This document shows positions 1 through 11,325 of a stretch of DNA of 64,000 nt, in pieces (positions within the stretch are counted from its first letter, which is position 1; the number at the start of each line of letters is the position of its first letter). The notes beneath the pieces were generated by a model, which did no database searches, had not been told where the DNA came from, and saw nothing but the letters and a program-made list of their open reading frames with translations. Source of the DNA: Sabellastarte sp. h YS-2021 (taxonomy: Eukaryota > Annelida > Polychaeta > Sabellida > Sabellidae); contig OZ024940.1 of assembly GCA_964017235.1 (NCBI GenBank), positions 31,118,573 to 31,182,572 on the forward strand, given 5' to 3'. The position numbers and the translations under genes were made by a program.

Positions 1-330
1 GGGGTTATAGTTGTCCCCTGCACCGTCCGGGCGGCGGCGGCGGGCATAAACCTTGTAGATGTTACACGGCCTAAACCCTTGCACGGATTTTCACCAAATT
101 TTCAGGGGATGTTTACCCCAAGAGGATCTAGAGCTGATTAGATTTTGGGGGGTATTCGGCAACAGTTGTTGCCATGGCAACACTTTTAATATTTTTAGGT
201 CTTAAAGTTTATGGGTGTTCCACAGACTAAACCCCTGCACCGTTGTTCCTAAGATTTTCCCAAATCTCAATGTTGTTACCCATTCAGTCGTAGCTGCGGG
301 CTGGGGGGGTTCTTGCCTGCGGAGGCTGGC
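1..330. repeat. Fragment of a dispersed repeat
   Basis: GC-rich start with a GGC run, then text such as CGGATTTTCACCAAATTTTC. Similar phrasing occurs near 24880, 50940 and 55565, so it is probably one end of a family whose full length is not visible here. 330-690 holds nothing I can name. Confidence 0.35.
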
Positions 331-694
331 TATTTTGTGTATATATCTAAATGAGGAATTGTTTTAATTTTATTATCCACCATTTATTGTGATTAATAGG
401 GAAAATAAATCCATATTTAAAGAAAGAATGCTAAAAAAGACTGTCACATATGTTAGGGGCATTAATTAATGTAAAAATATCAATTTTTAACTTGTGATCA
501 CTCGGCTATTTCTGCATGGAATTTAATGCAACAAAAATGAGCAGAATCTGTGTAAAAAGACCTTTCTAGTGATATATATAACAGAGTTGTAGGTTACATA
601 GTCTTAGAGATATTCCTGAAAAATCGGTACTCATTGACGAATTTGTAATGCTAATTATACGTAAGAGTTCCTGGTGAAAACAGAAAAAATATAT

Positions 695-1130
695 TAGTGT
701 AGAAGACGTTAAACCGGAAATCTATTTGCCGAACTGAAGACACTGATCTGATTACGTTGTACTTTCTTTCGATCAAAACCGGTTTTCCCTCAAATATTCA
801 TTATTTTAACTTAAGTTTTACCAAAATGTTCAACTACAGCAAATATCTCGCATATATTTTGAAATATCCTATCAATATAGCAGACATTTTGTCTCTCGAA
901 AGTCTTCGAAATGCACATCACGGTTGATTTTTTATATATGTGAGTTTATAGCTCATGTATGCTCTTGAGAACTTATGTCTTGACGTTTACTAAACGCACC
1001 CGTTTTTTTTTCGCCGAATTTTCCGCTTTCAGTAACCGATTCTAAAATTTGTATTCGACCACAGCACTAAAATAAATCTCAAGTTGTATGTGACCTCTAT
1101 TTAGGTCAAATACGCAGTATGTTGGGTAAT
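695..1130. repeat. Dispersed repeat, copy of 34058-34860
   Basis: Begins GTGTAGAAGACGTTAAACCG and shares long stretches (GACATTTTGTC, GCACATCACGGTT, TATAGCTCATGTA, the GTTTTTTCGC block) with 34058-34860. It matters because it is the paralogous empty site for the hAT-like insertion at 33284-34057. Confidence 0.65.
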
Positions 1131-1517
1131 ACACTAATAACAGCAAACTCTAAAGGTTCAGACACATCGGTGCGACACCGTCTGTGAAAGCAGGCTCACA
1201 TACAAGCAACATTAACATTCGAAGCCTATTTATTAATCTTGAAATATTTAAAAATGAAAGTTATATTTAATTTAACTATTAAAACTTCCAAACTGTAAAT
1301 TAATGATTTTAATATTTTAAGTGGTTACAAAATTCTCTTGGGAAAGTTAAATATAACATTTTAAACATAAAATATTATTTTTAAGTTTATAAAAGAATTA
1401 CAATTTTGATTATACTTTTTATTCAATGACAGATATATCAACAAACGTCAAAAAAATAAAAACAAAAATATTTAAATTTTCAAACAAAAACAAAAAATCA
1501 ATAATTTTTGGACCCAC

Positions 1518-1571
1518 CTTTGAAGGAAGCCATTCCGCAATCTTCCATTTCATTTTCACTGTAAGCTTTGT
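1518..1571 (-). CDS. Receptor-like gene: possible further tail exon
   Basis: An AG acceptor before ACAAAGC and a GTGGGTCC donor delimit 54 nt that again fit phase 1-1, coding KAYSENEMEDCGMASFK. The pyrimidine tract is weak. If the donor is not used, the frame runs on for GGSKNY and stops at about 1498, so this could instead be the last coding exon. Acidic composition agrees with the preceding tail exon. A transcript would be needed to choose between the two. Confidence 0.4.
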
Positions 1572-1639
1572 CTAATAGACCTGTACTGGTGTCTAAAACA
1601 CAAATTATATGGTCTATTACTCCCCTATTATAGAGATCT

Positions 1640-1890
1640 TCAGGTGTGAATCTGATTGGCTGAAACCCCATCACATGACTCATTATTATTCAGTTATTTG
1701 GCCTCAGTATCAAAACTTTTGATTTTGATTGGATGACATCCGATCACATGACTCATTATTTGGCCTCATTTTCAAATCAGGGAATCTGATTGGCTGAACT
1801 CTGGTCACATGACTCATTATATTACAATTAAGGTACCTGAGTGTCAAATCTTGGATTATGATTGGCTGACAGCTGATCACATGACCCTGG
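1640..1890. repeat. Short tandem array, CTGATTGGCTGA unit
   Basis: Three to four diverged units of about 60-90 nt, each with GATTGGCTGA or GATTGGATGA followed by ATCACATGACTCATTAT or a close variant. CCAAT-box-like inverse motifs recur, but nothing shows a regulatory role. Confidence 0.6.
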
Positions 1891-2039
1891 TATGAATGAG
1901 TGAATGATTTAAAAGAACATACATCACTAGATAAAGACCAACTATATCATGAGTGTTGTGTTAAATTATTACTTTGAAAAACCAGATTAATGGGTTGGTA
2001 ATATTACAACTTAAAAGGAAAATCAATACTGGCCGAACT

Positions 2040-2480
2040 ACATGATTGATTGTTGATTGAGTGACTGATTGATTGGGTAGTTGGTTAGATGGTTGGTTGA
2101 CTAACTTTTATCTTGAGAGCTATATATGTTTTTCCTGAATGATTCTCCCAAATTCTTTGATTTGCCGCCGTATTAGTTTATCAACTAGTTGACTGACTTT
2201 CATTGAATGTTGGAACTCTTTCAATGTAGACTGAGTTTACACACATTGATTGAGTCTTTGGCTGGTTAGGTCAAAGAATGACTGGCTGATTGATTGATTG
2301 TGTGGTTGGTTGACTGAGTGACTGATTTACTTGTAGCACTAAAAATCAATCAAATGCTAATTTACTTCAGTTCTTCCTAAAATATTATTTGACTGATTGG
2401 CTGCCTGACTAACTGAATGTTTGGTTGACTGAGTGGCTGGCTTACCTTGAGCACTGGAGTCTTCTGAATGTGGATTGAGT
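2040..2480. repeat. Tandem array overlapping receptor exon 3' end
   Basis: Imperfect units rich in TGATTG/GGTTGGTTGACT. The unit at 2420-2480 contains the genuine donor and last coding bases of exon 2446-2538. Related text appears at 2305-2345, 2170-2240 and 2095-2155. A GTAAAT donor survives in the first of these copies (minus-strand GT at 2330-2329) and is lost in the others. Confidence 0.5.
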
Positions 2481-2538
2481 TCACCCGAACTAGCAGCTTT
2501 GTTACGCGATGCAGATTGTCTGGAATATTTCGAACTAT
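2446..2538 (-). CDS. Receptor-like gene: Ser-rich tail exon
   Basis: This 93-nt exon (31 codons, phase 1-1) has acceptor TTTTTTTTCAG and donor GTAAGC. The peptide starts DSSKYSRQSASRNKAASSG and ends in an acidic Ser-rich stretch (HSEDSSAQ). It continues the hydrophilic cytoplasmic tail after the SAM-like exon. Its 3' end and donor resemble the units of a minisatellite lying downstream in the same intron (2040-2480), so part of the exon edge has been tandemly duplicated. Confidence 0.75.
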
Positions 2539-2645
2539 CTGAAAAAAATAAATAAATTTCACATTTTTTCCGTCTGAATTTTATATTTTTCTACAGTTGT
2601 TGTAAACTCTTATTAAAACGTAAATATTATATTTTATGTTTTGTA

Positions 2646-2868
2646 CAAGTGCGTAACACACTTGCCTAGAAATACAGAGGACGTGGGTTCAATCCCAGGT
2701 ACAGGCAGATACATAGTTGCCGTGGTAACCCCTTAAAATGGTGGTCCTCTGTCATTGGGTCCTATCCCCAGTGGCAGGCTAAAGAACCTCAAGGACGTTG
2801 ATAAATGGTCGTCCCTGAGCCTCTATCTTTCAGTTGGGGGGGGGGGGGGGGGGAATGTCAGTCACTAG
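2646..2868 (+). repeat. tRNA-derived SINE, second family
   Basis: A tRNA-like head with A-box (GCGTAACACACTTGCCTAG) and B-box (GGGTTCAATCCC) is followed by a body shared, in reverse, with 43666-43888. A G18 run interrupts the 3' part at about 2836-2853. Confidence 0.65.
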
Positions 2869-2887
2869 AGAACTTGGACTGTACTTG

Positions 2888-3188
2888 TGGTTCCCGACCC
2901 AACCTCAAGTGGGAAAGCTGGTAGTTGCTTGCCGAGGGAGGGGGGGGGGGGGGGGGGCTCCGGTGGTGCAGTGGTAACACACTTGCCTCCCACCTCTGAG
3001 GTCGCCGGTTCAAACCCCTGGTCCCTATTTGGGAAAGCTGGTAGTTGCTTGCCGTTGGTCGGCAGTTTACAGTACGGAACCTTGACACCAACTGTATGTA
3101 CTGGTTTCCTCCGCCCACAAAACTACCCGTCGTGATATGACCTGTACAGTGTTGAAAGCGACGTTAAAACCCCAAATAAATAAATAAA
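2888..3188 (+). repeat. tRNA-derived SINE, main family (with a partial copy 5')
   Basis: Pol III-type A-box (GGTGCAGTGGTAACACAC) and B-box (GGTTCAAACCC), common body (GTCGGCAGTTTACAGTA) and an (AAATA)n tail. A short piece of a second copy, 2888-2939, precedes a G18 run that leads into the full copy. Such overlapping copies give spurious ORFs on both strands here. Confidence 0.8.
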
Positions 3189-4316
3189 TTCTGGGTTATA
3201 TGTATTGTTTTACTGTCTCGACGCAGTGTTAACCAGTAGAAAGCCTAATATAATGACGTTTTCAGGAACCAGTATGTAAATATTCTTCGCGGATTTTGTC
3301 GTTTCTACCTAAATGGAATGCGGTCAAATAACGCTTTGAAAACCTGTAGTGCAAGGAAATATTGAGCTCAGTATAAATACACAATACAATACAGTACAAT
3401 ACAGTAAAATAGTTGTACACAATTAATAGTGTACAATAAAATACATTATATTATTACTTCGAAATCTTTCTAAGTACGTTGGTCAGTTGGTTTGTTTATT
3501 TGTATGTTTGTTACTTCTAAATCTTTCGATTTCAAAGTGTGTTGGTGAGTTGGTTTGTTTGTATGTTCGTTTGTTTGCACATTCTAGCTCATAATTTTTG
3601 GAGCAAGAATTCTCGCTTTTTGTGCTATAACATTGTCATTGGTCGGAATAGATTGGGACCAAATTTCGACAAAATCGGTAGCATTTTTCACGTGTAGCTA
3701 TTGACCATTTTAGCTACTTAGCTACTGTATTCATAACTATGGGGTGAGATTTCGAAGTCGGCAATTCGGACGAGTGGATTTGTTCATTTTCGTCGGCCAT
3801 GTTTGTTATCCGTTGTAACCGCAGGAAGTAGGTCGCGAAAACCCTACAGAAAGACGACTAATTCAGACATTTTAAGGTAGTTTGTTTAAACTTTCGTGAA
3901 AAAAATCCCAAACCAGAGATTTTTTTTTGGAAAAATATATCCTTTTGGAAACAAAAGTATGGCACCTTGGGTGTTTATTAAAGAAATTACGGTATATAAC
4001 ATTACAATTCCCAATTTACGGAATGCAGAAATTATTTGGATTACAATTTGATATTTCAAAGCAATATTTACAATGTTTAAAGAAAATAATGATGATTTTT
4101 AAATATATTTAAAATAGCCACAAAAATTAACATGACACTTTGCATTTATCGAGTTACTAAGATGATTAATTTTATAGCGTAACATAATGTTTCAATATTA
4201 ATTTTTGAAATTTCAATATTGAAATTATGGAGTTTTCAGTTAAGTACCCACTCTAGACAAATATATATACGCAAATTCAATCAATACAATTATAGGATTA
4301 CAAAAACCCACAGTAC

Positions 4317-4523
4317 CTTGGGGGTACCTCTTTCTGTGCAGGTCCTCGAGTACCTCCCTCAGCAGTACCTCCTCAGCCTTGGAGGGCAGGCATAATTCAG
4401 TCACGTCTTCTGGTTTTAATGCCCGTAGCGTTGCCTCGTTGCGGAAACCATTTTCTCGGAGCACGTTTGCCGTGTTTTCCGACAAACTGTGTTGAGTACA
4501 CCATTTGCTGGTAAAATCGGCCG
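4317..4523 (-). CDS. Receptor-like gene: SAM-like domain exon
   Basis: This 207-nt exon (phase 1-1) has acceptor CCCTTTTTTCAG and donor GTACTG. The roughly 68-residue product has a SAM-like pattern: an early Trp (SKWCTQHSL), then NVLRENGF, the central LRALKPEDVTELCL, and a long final helix EEVLLREVLEDLHRKR. The helix-loop spacing and the L-x-x-L-x-x-E-D-V core match SAM (sterile alpha motif) domains, which mediate oligomerisation or binding of partner SAM domains in receptor tails. A death-fold domain is the alternative. A longer read-through ORF covers 4240-4593, but the splice sites and phases define the exon. Confidence 0.8.
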
Positions 4524-5130
4524 CTGAAAAAGGGTTAAATGGGGTCAAAGGGTCAAATATTTTTGGGGTGTGGGCGTGTCGAAAGTCCAACACAAATGCT
4601 TAAGGTCGTATTACAATAGTCCCACTTCAAGGAATCAAGTTGGCTTCAGCTAGGCTTGAACCCAAGTCCACGGACACGAAAGTGATTTAATGTCACCACT
4701 TGTTAAAAAAACTGGGCTAGTGAAGCCTTAAAGATATAACTTTACGAATAAAATTAAGAATTAAAATGATTTTCTTTTATTATTTTTAGCAAAGGAACTG
4801 TTTAATAAAATTTCAACGTTAGGCTAATAAACAGCAAAGTCCTGTTTTGAGATTTCAGATTATTTTTTCCCAGTTTTTGCTAAAAATTTTTTTATAAGAT
4901 TTAGACGATAAGTTTTTTACACAAGACAAAAATACTTCAATCAGTAAAATCTTGTAAGCTATAAAAGCGATAAAATATACAACTATTCTCTTTGAAAATA
5001 AATAAAAAATATTCCTATGTTATGTCAATTTTTATAATATATAATATTACCTGTCAGGGCATTGAAGTTTTATTCCTTATAAGGGCATTAAGTATTAAGG
5101 TGCTGGGGGAGGCAGGGGGGGGGGGGGGGG

Positions 5131-5751
5131 GCTCTGGTGGTGCAGTGGTAACACACTCGCCTCCCACCTCTGAGGACGGCGGTTCAAACCCTGGTCCCTA
5201 TGTGGGAAAGCTGGTAGTTTGCTTACCAATGGTCGGCAGTTTACAGTACAGAATCTTGACACCAACTGTATGTACTGGTTTCCTCCGCCCACAAAACTAC
5301 CCGTCATGATATGACCTGTACAGTGTTGAAAGCGATGTTAAAACTAGGGCTGTGACGGGTGCTGAAAAACGGCATCGAGTACTCGCCCATTGACAATCGG
5401 CCCGAATTCGAGTAACCGCGAGATTTAGTACCTACCATTAGAATAAACAAATAGTCGGTTCCGGAAACAAAACTTTTTAAGAAAAACGTCTTCTATTTGA
5501 CCATATATTATAGAATATGGAGTAAATTGTATGTTTTCAAGCGAAAATAACAACTTTAATTGATATTATGTGACGGAAATGCTGAAATGTAGCATATTTT
5601 ACACAAGCATTTGATTACGTGGGCGATAATACCTCGCGAGTAACCGAGTTTCTAAAATGGACTCGAGTACAAGCCAAGACCGCCTCGTACACCGAGGCTC
5701 GAGTACTCGTTCACAGCCCTAGTTAAAACCCAAAATAAATAAATAAATAAA
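5131..5751 (+). repeat. tRNA-derived SINE split by an hAT-like MITE
   Basis: The SINE head and body run 5131-5344, preceded by a G17 run. The tail resumes at 5722-5751 with GTTAAAAC duplicated on both sides of the 377-bp insertion. It lies between receptor exons 7936-8175 and 4317-4523. Confidence 0.85.
5345..5721. mobile_element. hAT-like MITE (TAGGGCTG family), 377 bp, inserted in a SINE
   Basis: Ends TAGGGCTGTGA and TCACAGCCCTA are inverted repeats, flanked by the perfect 8-bp duplication GTTAAAAC. Eight-bp duplications with TAGGG-type ends fit the hAT superfamily. There is no coding capacity. Sister copy at 40243-40625. Confidence 0.88.
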
Positions 5752-6308
5752 CCCTCAGGGTTGGTATTCTAGAAGGGTCTTGACCAGGGCTTCGGCTCAA
5801 AGCGAAGATTTTTGTCTTATCTTTTTTCGGGGAAAAAAACAGCTTTAAAATGTCTTAGTCTTAGCGGTATTCACGCAAAAAAAGTTAAGACCAGTCTTAG
5901 ACTAAGCCAATGTCTTAACTTTAAGACTGGTAGGTATGGGTCTTAAGTTTCTGTAAATATATCTCAGATATAGAAGACAAAAGATTAATTATTACAGTAT
6001 ATTTTTTTATATTTATGGATCTATATATATGTCTGATGTAATTTAGTGTAAGATATAAACTGGATAACTGATATATATTTTTTTTGCACACGTTGTTTCG
6101 CACCATTGCACGCATCTGCACAATTTTATTGATGGGCGGAGCCTAATCCTCTGATTGACAGGTGTGCTTTTCTGCAGGGAAAAAAATTCACAGACACGGC
6201 TGAAAAGCTAGCGGAAGCCTGGTGCCTAGATCTGTTACATAGGCTAGTTAGGCCAGGCTACTCTAGATACAGCAGAAGATATCTAGGCCTTCAATATAAT
6301 CTTGTTTA

Positions 6309-6342
6309 CACCCCCCCCCCCCCCCCCCAGCCCCCTGCCCCG

Positions 6343-6378
<36 letters not shown>
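6309..6378. repeat. Poly-C run followed by (CA)n microsatellite
   Basis: About 21 C, a short GC-rich spacer, then roughly 15 CA units and another C run. Confidence 0.9.
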
Positions 6379-6379
<1 letters not shown>

Positions 6380-6418
6380 CCAGCTTTGTTTGTGTACATA
6401 ACTCAAAAACTATAAATT

Positions 6419-6924
6419 GGGGCCCGGTTAGACAGACTTAGCCTTGACTTAGGCTAAGTCAAGGACTTAAATCTGAGCCTATTGGCTTTGCTAAGTCTCG
6501 GGACTTAGATACAACGTCATAATAATAAATATAATAATATTAATATAAATATAACCACAGTGGTTTTCTGTGTCATGTGACACCTTTACATCTAGTCAAA
6601 ATATTTTAATGGTGACATATGTCCTTTTATCTTTGAAATATATGCTGTTTTGCCAATGGAAAGCCTTGTAACCACATAAATATGCCCAAAGACTACTTTA
6701 GGGAGGTGTTCTATTAGATTTTATTCATTATTTTCAAGCATTTCAAAATTTTGAAGTGAGAAGAAATATATCTGGCGGCCATATTTAAGCCCACTTCCGG
6801 GAAGAGACTTAGGCAAAGTCTAGACTTAACAGCTTTGTGAAACCCTCTAAGACTACAGACTTAGCCTCATTATAAGACAAATGTCTTAACTTTAAGTCTA
6901 AGTCCATTTGTGAAACCGGCCCCC
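6419..6924. mobile_element. GGGGCC-ended element rich in GACTTAAG palindromes
   Basis: Ends read GGGGCCCGGTTAGACAGACTTA and, inverted, TAAGTCCATTTGTGAAACCGGCCCC. Internal GACTTAG/CTAAGTC blocks are mutually complementary. Related copies: 55679-56264 and partial pieces at 5800-5935, 23570-23650 and 51615-51720. Confidence 0.55.
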
Positions 6925-7718
6925 TATTTTGGGAATATTTGATAGTAGGCTGGGGTTTACCCATGACTTCCTCCTGGATCCCCAAAAAGATGATTTGGAT
7001 CCCTATAGAATCTCCAGAAAATGTTGTTTTTATTCCTTATTTTTTCACAGATATATCGTGTTGCCTGCGCACGAAAGACGACTCCACAGAAGAATATATA
7101 CGGCAAGAAAAGTGCGTAGCGGGGTCATTGAGTGTAAACCAATTAACGGGAGGAGAAATGAGAAAAAAACAAGATGGCCGTCACAGTGGGAGCCTCTTTT
7201 TAACCCTTCAAGCGACTCCCACCAAGTACTAACTACTAACCACAACCCTCGGTTTTATTTATTGTTGCTAACTTGCCCTAAGTACTGTTCCCCACCGTGA
7301 CTTGGAACAACTTTGGGCACAAAAACCTTAGTTTTGCTTGTTTTAAGTGTAGTTTTCGTGGATTTCTTTTCATCAAAAGATGAATTGACGCAAGCACAAG
7401 TTATAAAAAGCATTTTGCTGATGTAAAATCAAAAGAATGAACCTTTTTCTCCTCTCGTTTTTAATGGGCGATAATATAATTTCTACATGAAATTGGCGCC
7501 TCGATTTGGCCAAATTTGCATACGGAAATTGCCGAAGCTATTTAATTTAATTGCTCTCGTCACTTCTACTTCCTTATTTGGTATGCAAAAGTGTTTTCCT
7601 TATTTGGTATGCGAAAGAGTTTCGCCCGATGACAAATCAAATATTAATAAATATTCCACCTTTCGTTTTCGTGCCATTTTTGAGCTTCCTGCCAAGATAC
7701 GAAGCCAAGGAGTACAGA

Positions 7719-7900
7719 TACAGTATAAACTCTATTATCCGACCCTCCTGGGGGAGAAACAGTTGGTTCGGATAATAGAAGGGTCGGATAACAAAAGGGC
7801 TAAATATAACACGTTTATATAGAGTTCGGAGGGAGGATTTTGAGATCGGATAGTTGAAAATTTGGATAATCGAAGGTTGGATAAAAGGGATTCTACTGTA
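7719..7900. mobile_element. Pogo/Tigger-like MITE, 178 bp
   Basis: Inverted ends CAGTATAAACTCTATTATCC and GGATAAAAGGGATTCTACTG, flanked by TA on each side, as in Tc1/mariner-pogo elements. It ends 35 nt from the donor of receptor exon 7936-8175. Confidence 0.65.
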
Positions 7901-7935
7901 TTAGGCCTCATGAAAGTAAGACTGGACATACATAC

Positions 7936-8175
7936 CTTTACGGCGGCTTCGGGCTTCCACCTCCTCGCTGACGCTTCTCTGGATCGGCCGGGTTAGCAGA
8001 GCGACGTCTTCCCCGACCCCAGATTGCCGGCTACTATTGTAGCTACTGGACGAGGGGAAGTTCCGGCCCCTCCCCTCGGTCGGGGCCGGCCTGCTGGGGT
8101 TGGACGCACTTAAGAGGGTGACATTCGTGTTGTTACTGGTCAGAGATCTCCCGCTGACCCGCCCGGATACTTCTC
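7936..8175 (-). CDS. Receptor-like gene: Ser/Arg-rich cytoplasmic exon
   Basis: This exon of 240 nt (80 codons, phase 1-1) has a TTTTTTTCCCAG acceptor and a GTATGT donor. It encodes a low-complexity cytoplasmic linker rich in Ser, Arg, Asn and Pro, with SGRSLTSNN near the start, GRGRNFPSSSSYNSSRQSG in the middle, then EDVALLTRPIQRS and an acidic-basic end. There is no recognisable fold; many Ser near Arg suggests possible phosphorylation (inference). It is clearly GC-richer than the flanking introns, and a pogo-like MITE lies just past its donor. Confidence 0.85.
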
Positions 8176-8593
8176 CTGGGAAAAAAAATAAAGAAATTAT
8201 GTTCTTTTACAATCTGACAAGTATTTAAACATATTTACTTGGGTTGGAAATGACCTATATAGATCAGCCAAGATCGGATCAAATTGGAGAAAAAGAGATC
8301 AATTTTGGATCAAAATTTTGGATCAGCTTATGTTTGTATATTTACTAAATATTTGATCTGAATTTTTGGGATCAAATTTTGGATCAATTGGATCGATTAA
8401 CTGGGTTAATCTTTAGATCAAGGTAGATAAAAATGGCCACAAAAGTTTCTTGAGGTGGTCTTAAATATGATAAAATAATTTTTAAGAAATCTTAGCTGAA
8501 AGGTAAAATATTTGATCCAACTGAAATGATCACATTTTTTTTGTGAATAGCTATTTGATACTCTGGCCCACTTTAAACTTTGTTTCTGAACTT

Positions 8594-8850
8594 TGATCTG
8601 TTCTTGATCACATCTTGATCTATATCTGTGCTTGATCACAAATTGATCTATATCTGAGCTTGATCACAAATTGATCTATATCTGAGCTTGATCACAACTT
8701 GATCTATATCTGAGCTTGATCACAACTTGATCTATATCTGAGCTTGATCACATCTTGATCTATATCTGAGCTTGATCACAACTTGATCTATATCTGAGCT
8801 TGATCACATCTTGATCTATATCTGAGCTTGATCACATCTTCATCTATGTT
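8594..8850. repeat. 28-bp minisatellite, about nine units
   Basis: Unit TTGATCTATATCTGAGC followed by TTGATCACAAC or a close variant. Units in the middle are near-identical, so expansion is recent. Looser GATCAA-rich sequence precedes it from about 8260. It lies in the intron upstream (gene sense) of exon 7936-8175. Confidence 0.92.
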
Positions 8851-9109
8851 TATTAATACCGGCCCAGGGTTGGAAAATACCGGAAATTCGGAATGAAACT
8901 GTTGGCCCATGCCTCCTGGGGAAACTTTTAATTTTGGCAGATGGCTCAAATTGGCACAGAGACAGCAGTGATAATTTGGCACATGCGTTCCATTGACACC
9001 CCTCAACATTGCAGAAAAAAATTGGCATAAAATTAAATTTGTCATTTGGCACTAGTGTAATATTGGCAAAAGAAAGTGAAATAAAAAAAATAGTTTATTT
9101 ATTATTCTT

Positions 9110-9480
9110 TATTTGGCACATGTGTTCAATTGGCACGAAAATAAAATTGTTTGGCACTTGCCGTCAGTTGGCACAAAAATGAAATTATTTGTTTGGCACT
9201 TGTCTTCAATTGGCACAAAAATGAAATTGTTTATTGGGCACGTTTTCAGTTGGCACAAAATGAAATTGTTTGGCACATGTTTTCAGTTGGCACAAAATGA
9301 AATATAAGAATTTGGCACATTGCCTTCAATTGGCACAAAGTGAAATATAGGAATTTGGCACAATGCCTTCAATTGGCACTAAGTGAAATATAGGAATTTG
9401 GTACAATGCCTTTAATTGGCACAAAAATAAAATGTATAATTTTGTACACTCCACATATCAGCATAAAATGAAAAAAAAAT
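9110..9480. repeat. TTGGCAC minisatellite
   Basis: Six to eight units of about 45-55 nt built on TTTGGCACATG..TTCAATTGGCAC followed by AAAATGAAAT. Looser TTGGCA text reaches back to about 8930. Confidence 0.75.
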
Positions 9481-10858
9481 AAATGAAAGAGTTAATTTGG
9501 CAAGTGCCTTAAATTTGAGATGCAAAAACAACATAACCACTGAATTCAAAGATTGTATTTCAATATTCTAAAATAATATCTGACAATTTTGTTTTAATCA
9601 CAATATTTTGGTCATTTGTGTGAAGTTTTTTTTAAGATTTCAGTGAAAGATTCTTTTTCTAAGTTGTTTTAAGCGAGACCAAAATTTCCAAACATTAGTA
9701 CCTTGTTATATTGCATTGTATTGTACTTTTTAAACTTACACTGTACACTTTTTTTTTCAAATTGTATTGTACTTTTTAAACTTGCACTATACTTTTTTCT
9801 TTTTTTTTCTAATTGTATTGTACTTTTTAAACTTGCACTGTACATTTTCCAATTTGTGTTGTACTTTCTAAATATATACTGTACTTTGTTAACTATTTCT
9901 AGAAAATAAAAATAAACAAGTACATCGACAGGACTTTGTCTCATAACATTTCAAACACATTTTATTGGAATGTTAAGGTAATATAAATTTACTTCTACTT
10001 AATTGGGACTTCCAGGTATCAGGGGGTAAAGTATTTCAATAGAAAAGACTTCTCTAAGGACTCTGATATATTTACTTCAACTTAAAAGGGGATTCCATAT
10101 ATCAGGGTAAAAATTTCAATGCAAAAGACAAATAACAATAGTTAAACCGTTCCTAACTTTAATTTTAAGTATAACTTAGATTTCAAGTAAGAAATAATGA
10201 AACCATTAATCACATACATTCCTAACTTTAAGGTGACCTTAGAATCATGTAAAGATATTAAGTATTACTTAAGATTTCAAGTAAGACATTATTAAACTGT
10301 ATTCACAAACATTCCTAACCTTAAGGTGACCTTAGAAACATGTAAACAAGTAGTATTTGTTTACAAAAAAAAAAAACTTTCTGTATATCAGGTTTTGTTC
10401 CATTCAAAATTTTATAAACAAATATACGCCTTGCAAGTTATGAAAGATTTTTTTCCATTACTTAAAATCTAAGGTGACCTTATCTAAGTAATGTTTTGCG
10501 AATATTTATTCCAAGAAAAACCTTCCCTTTTAAATTTAAGGTCACCTTAAGGTTATACATATATGTCAGAATATTTCTTTTGTGCAAAACTATGAACTCT
10601 CTGAAACTTTTACCATTTTTTAAGTCTTTTATTAAAGGTTAATATGAAATTATAAAACATAAATTTAAAGGAGACATTCCCCAATTTGTGTGAATTTTTA
10701 TATATAGATATGTACAGACATTCAACATCATTACACTACTTTACAGGATTTTCTGAAGAGATAAGTTTGGAGTTCCCTTTGTAAATATTTAAGTATTTCA
10801 TTTCGAATTAAAGGGTAATTCCATTAAAATGTGTTGAACGGTAGTACAACAAACTTAC

Positions 10859-10987
10859 GGTCGATTCTCTGACGATGTTTCTTGTTCCTCTTGACGATTT
10901 TGTTGATCCCGAAACAAATACCGAAGATTATGGCGAAGGAGATTAAGGAGAATAGCCACGCCACCAGCACGGTCGGCCAGTCAACGA
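10859..10987 (-). CDS. Receptor-like gene: transmembrane exon
   Basis: This 129-nt phase 1-1 exon has a TTTTTTTTTCAG acceptor and a GTAAGT donor. The peptide begins VVDWPTVL, runs through about 24 hydrophobic residues (VLVAWLFSLISFAIIFGICF) and then a basic stretch with IVKRNKKHRQR, a classic type I transmembrane segment plus stop-transfer. The acceptor lies only about 18 nt downstream of a sense-oriented SINE, so the branch point must be inside the SINE tail or body. The hydrophobic run and matching phases make this a secure exon; the protein family is not recognised. Confidence 0.85.
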
Positions 10988-11005
10988 CTGAAAAAAAAAC
11001 AACAA

Positions 11006-11234
11006 ATTTATTTATTTGGGGTTTTACGTCGCTTTCAACACTGTACAGGTCATATCACAACAAGTAGTTTTTTATGGGCGGAGGAAACCAGTACATACAG
11101 TTGGTGTCAAGGTTCTGTAAACTGCCGACCAATGGCAAGCAAACTACCAACTTTCCCACAGAGGGTTTGAGGTTTGAACCACTGACCTTAGAGGTGGGAG
11201 GTGAGTGTATTACCACTGCACTACTGTGACCCCC
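11006..11234 (-). repeat. SINE, main family, abutting the transmembrane-exon acceptor
   Basis: Full-length copy in gene sense. Its (AAATA)n tail ends about 18 nt before the AG of the transmembrane exon, with only TTGTTGTTTTTTTTTC between. Confidence 0.85.
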
Positions 11235-11325
11235 TGCAAAACAACGAAGACACAACGTTACAAAAATATATACTATAATGTCTGAACAATAATTAACAAG
11301 GTTTAAAAGTTTGCTACTTACTGTA

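Noticed and set aside
2858..3135. Overlapping ORFs on both strands rich in Gly or Pro
   Set aside because: They are translations of the SINE and its G run. The same peptides recur at the SINE copies 5131, 11006, 13161, 48264 and 57899.
6929..7300. 123-codon plus-strand ORF
   Set aside because: No family resemblance and no supported splice partners; a second frame is open over the same stretch, suggesting a chance stop-poor region.
7487..7822. 111-codon plus-strand ORF
   Set aside because: It runs into the pogo-like MITE at 7719-7900 and has no recognisable domain.
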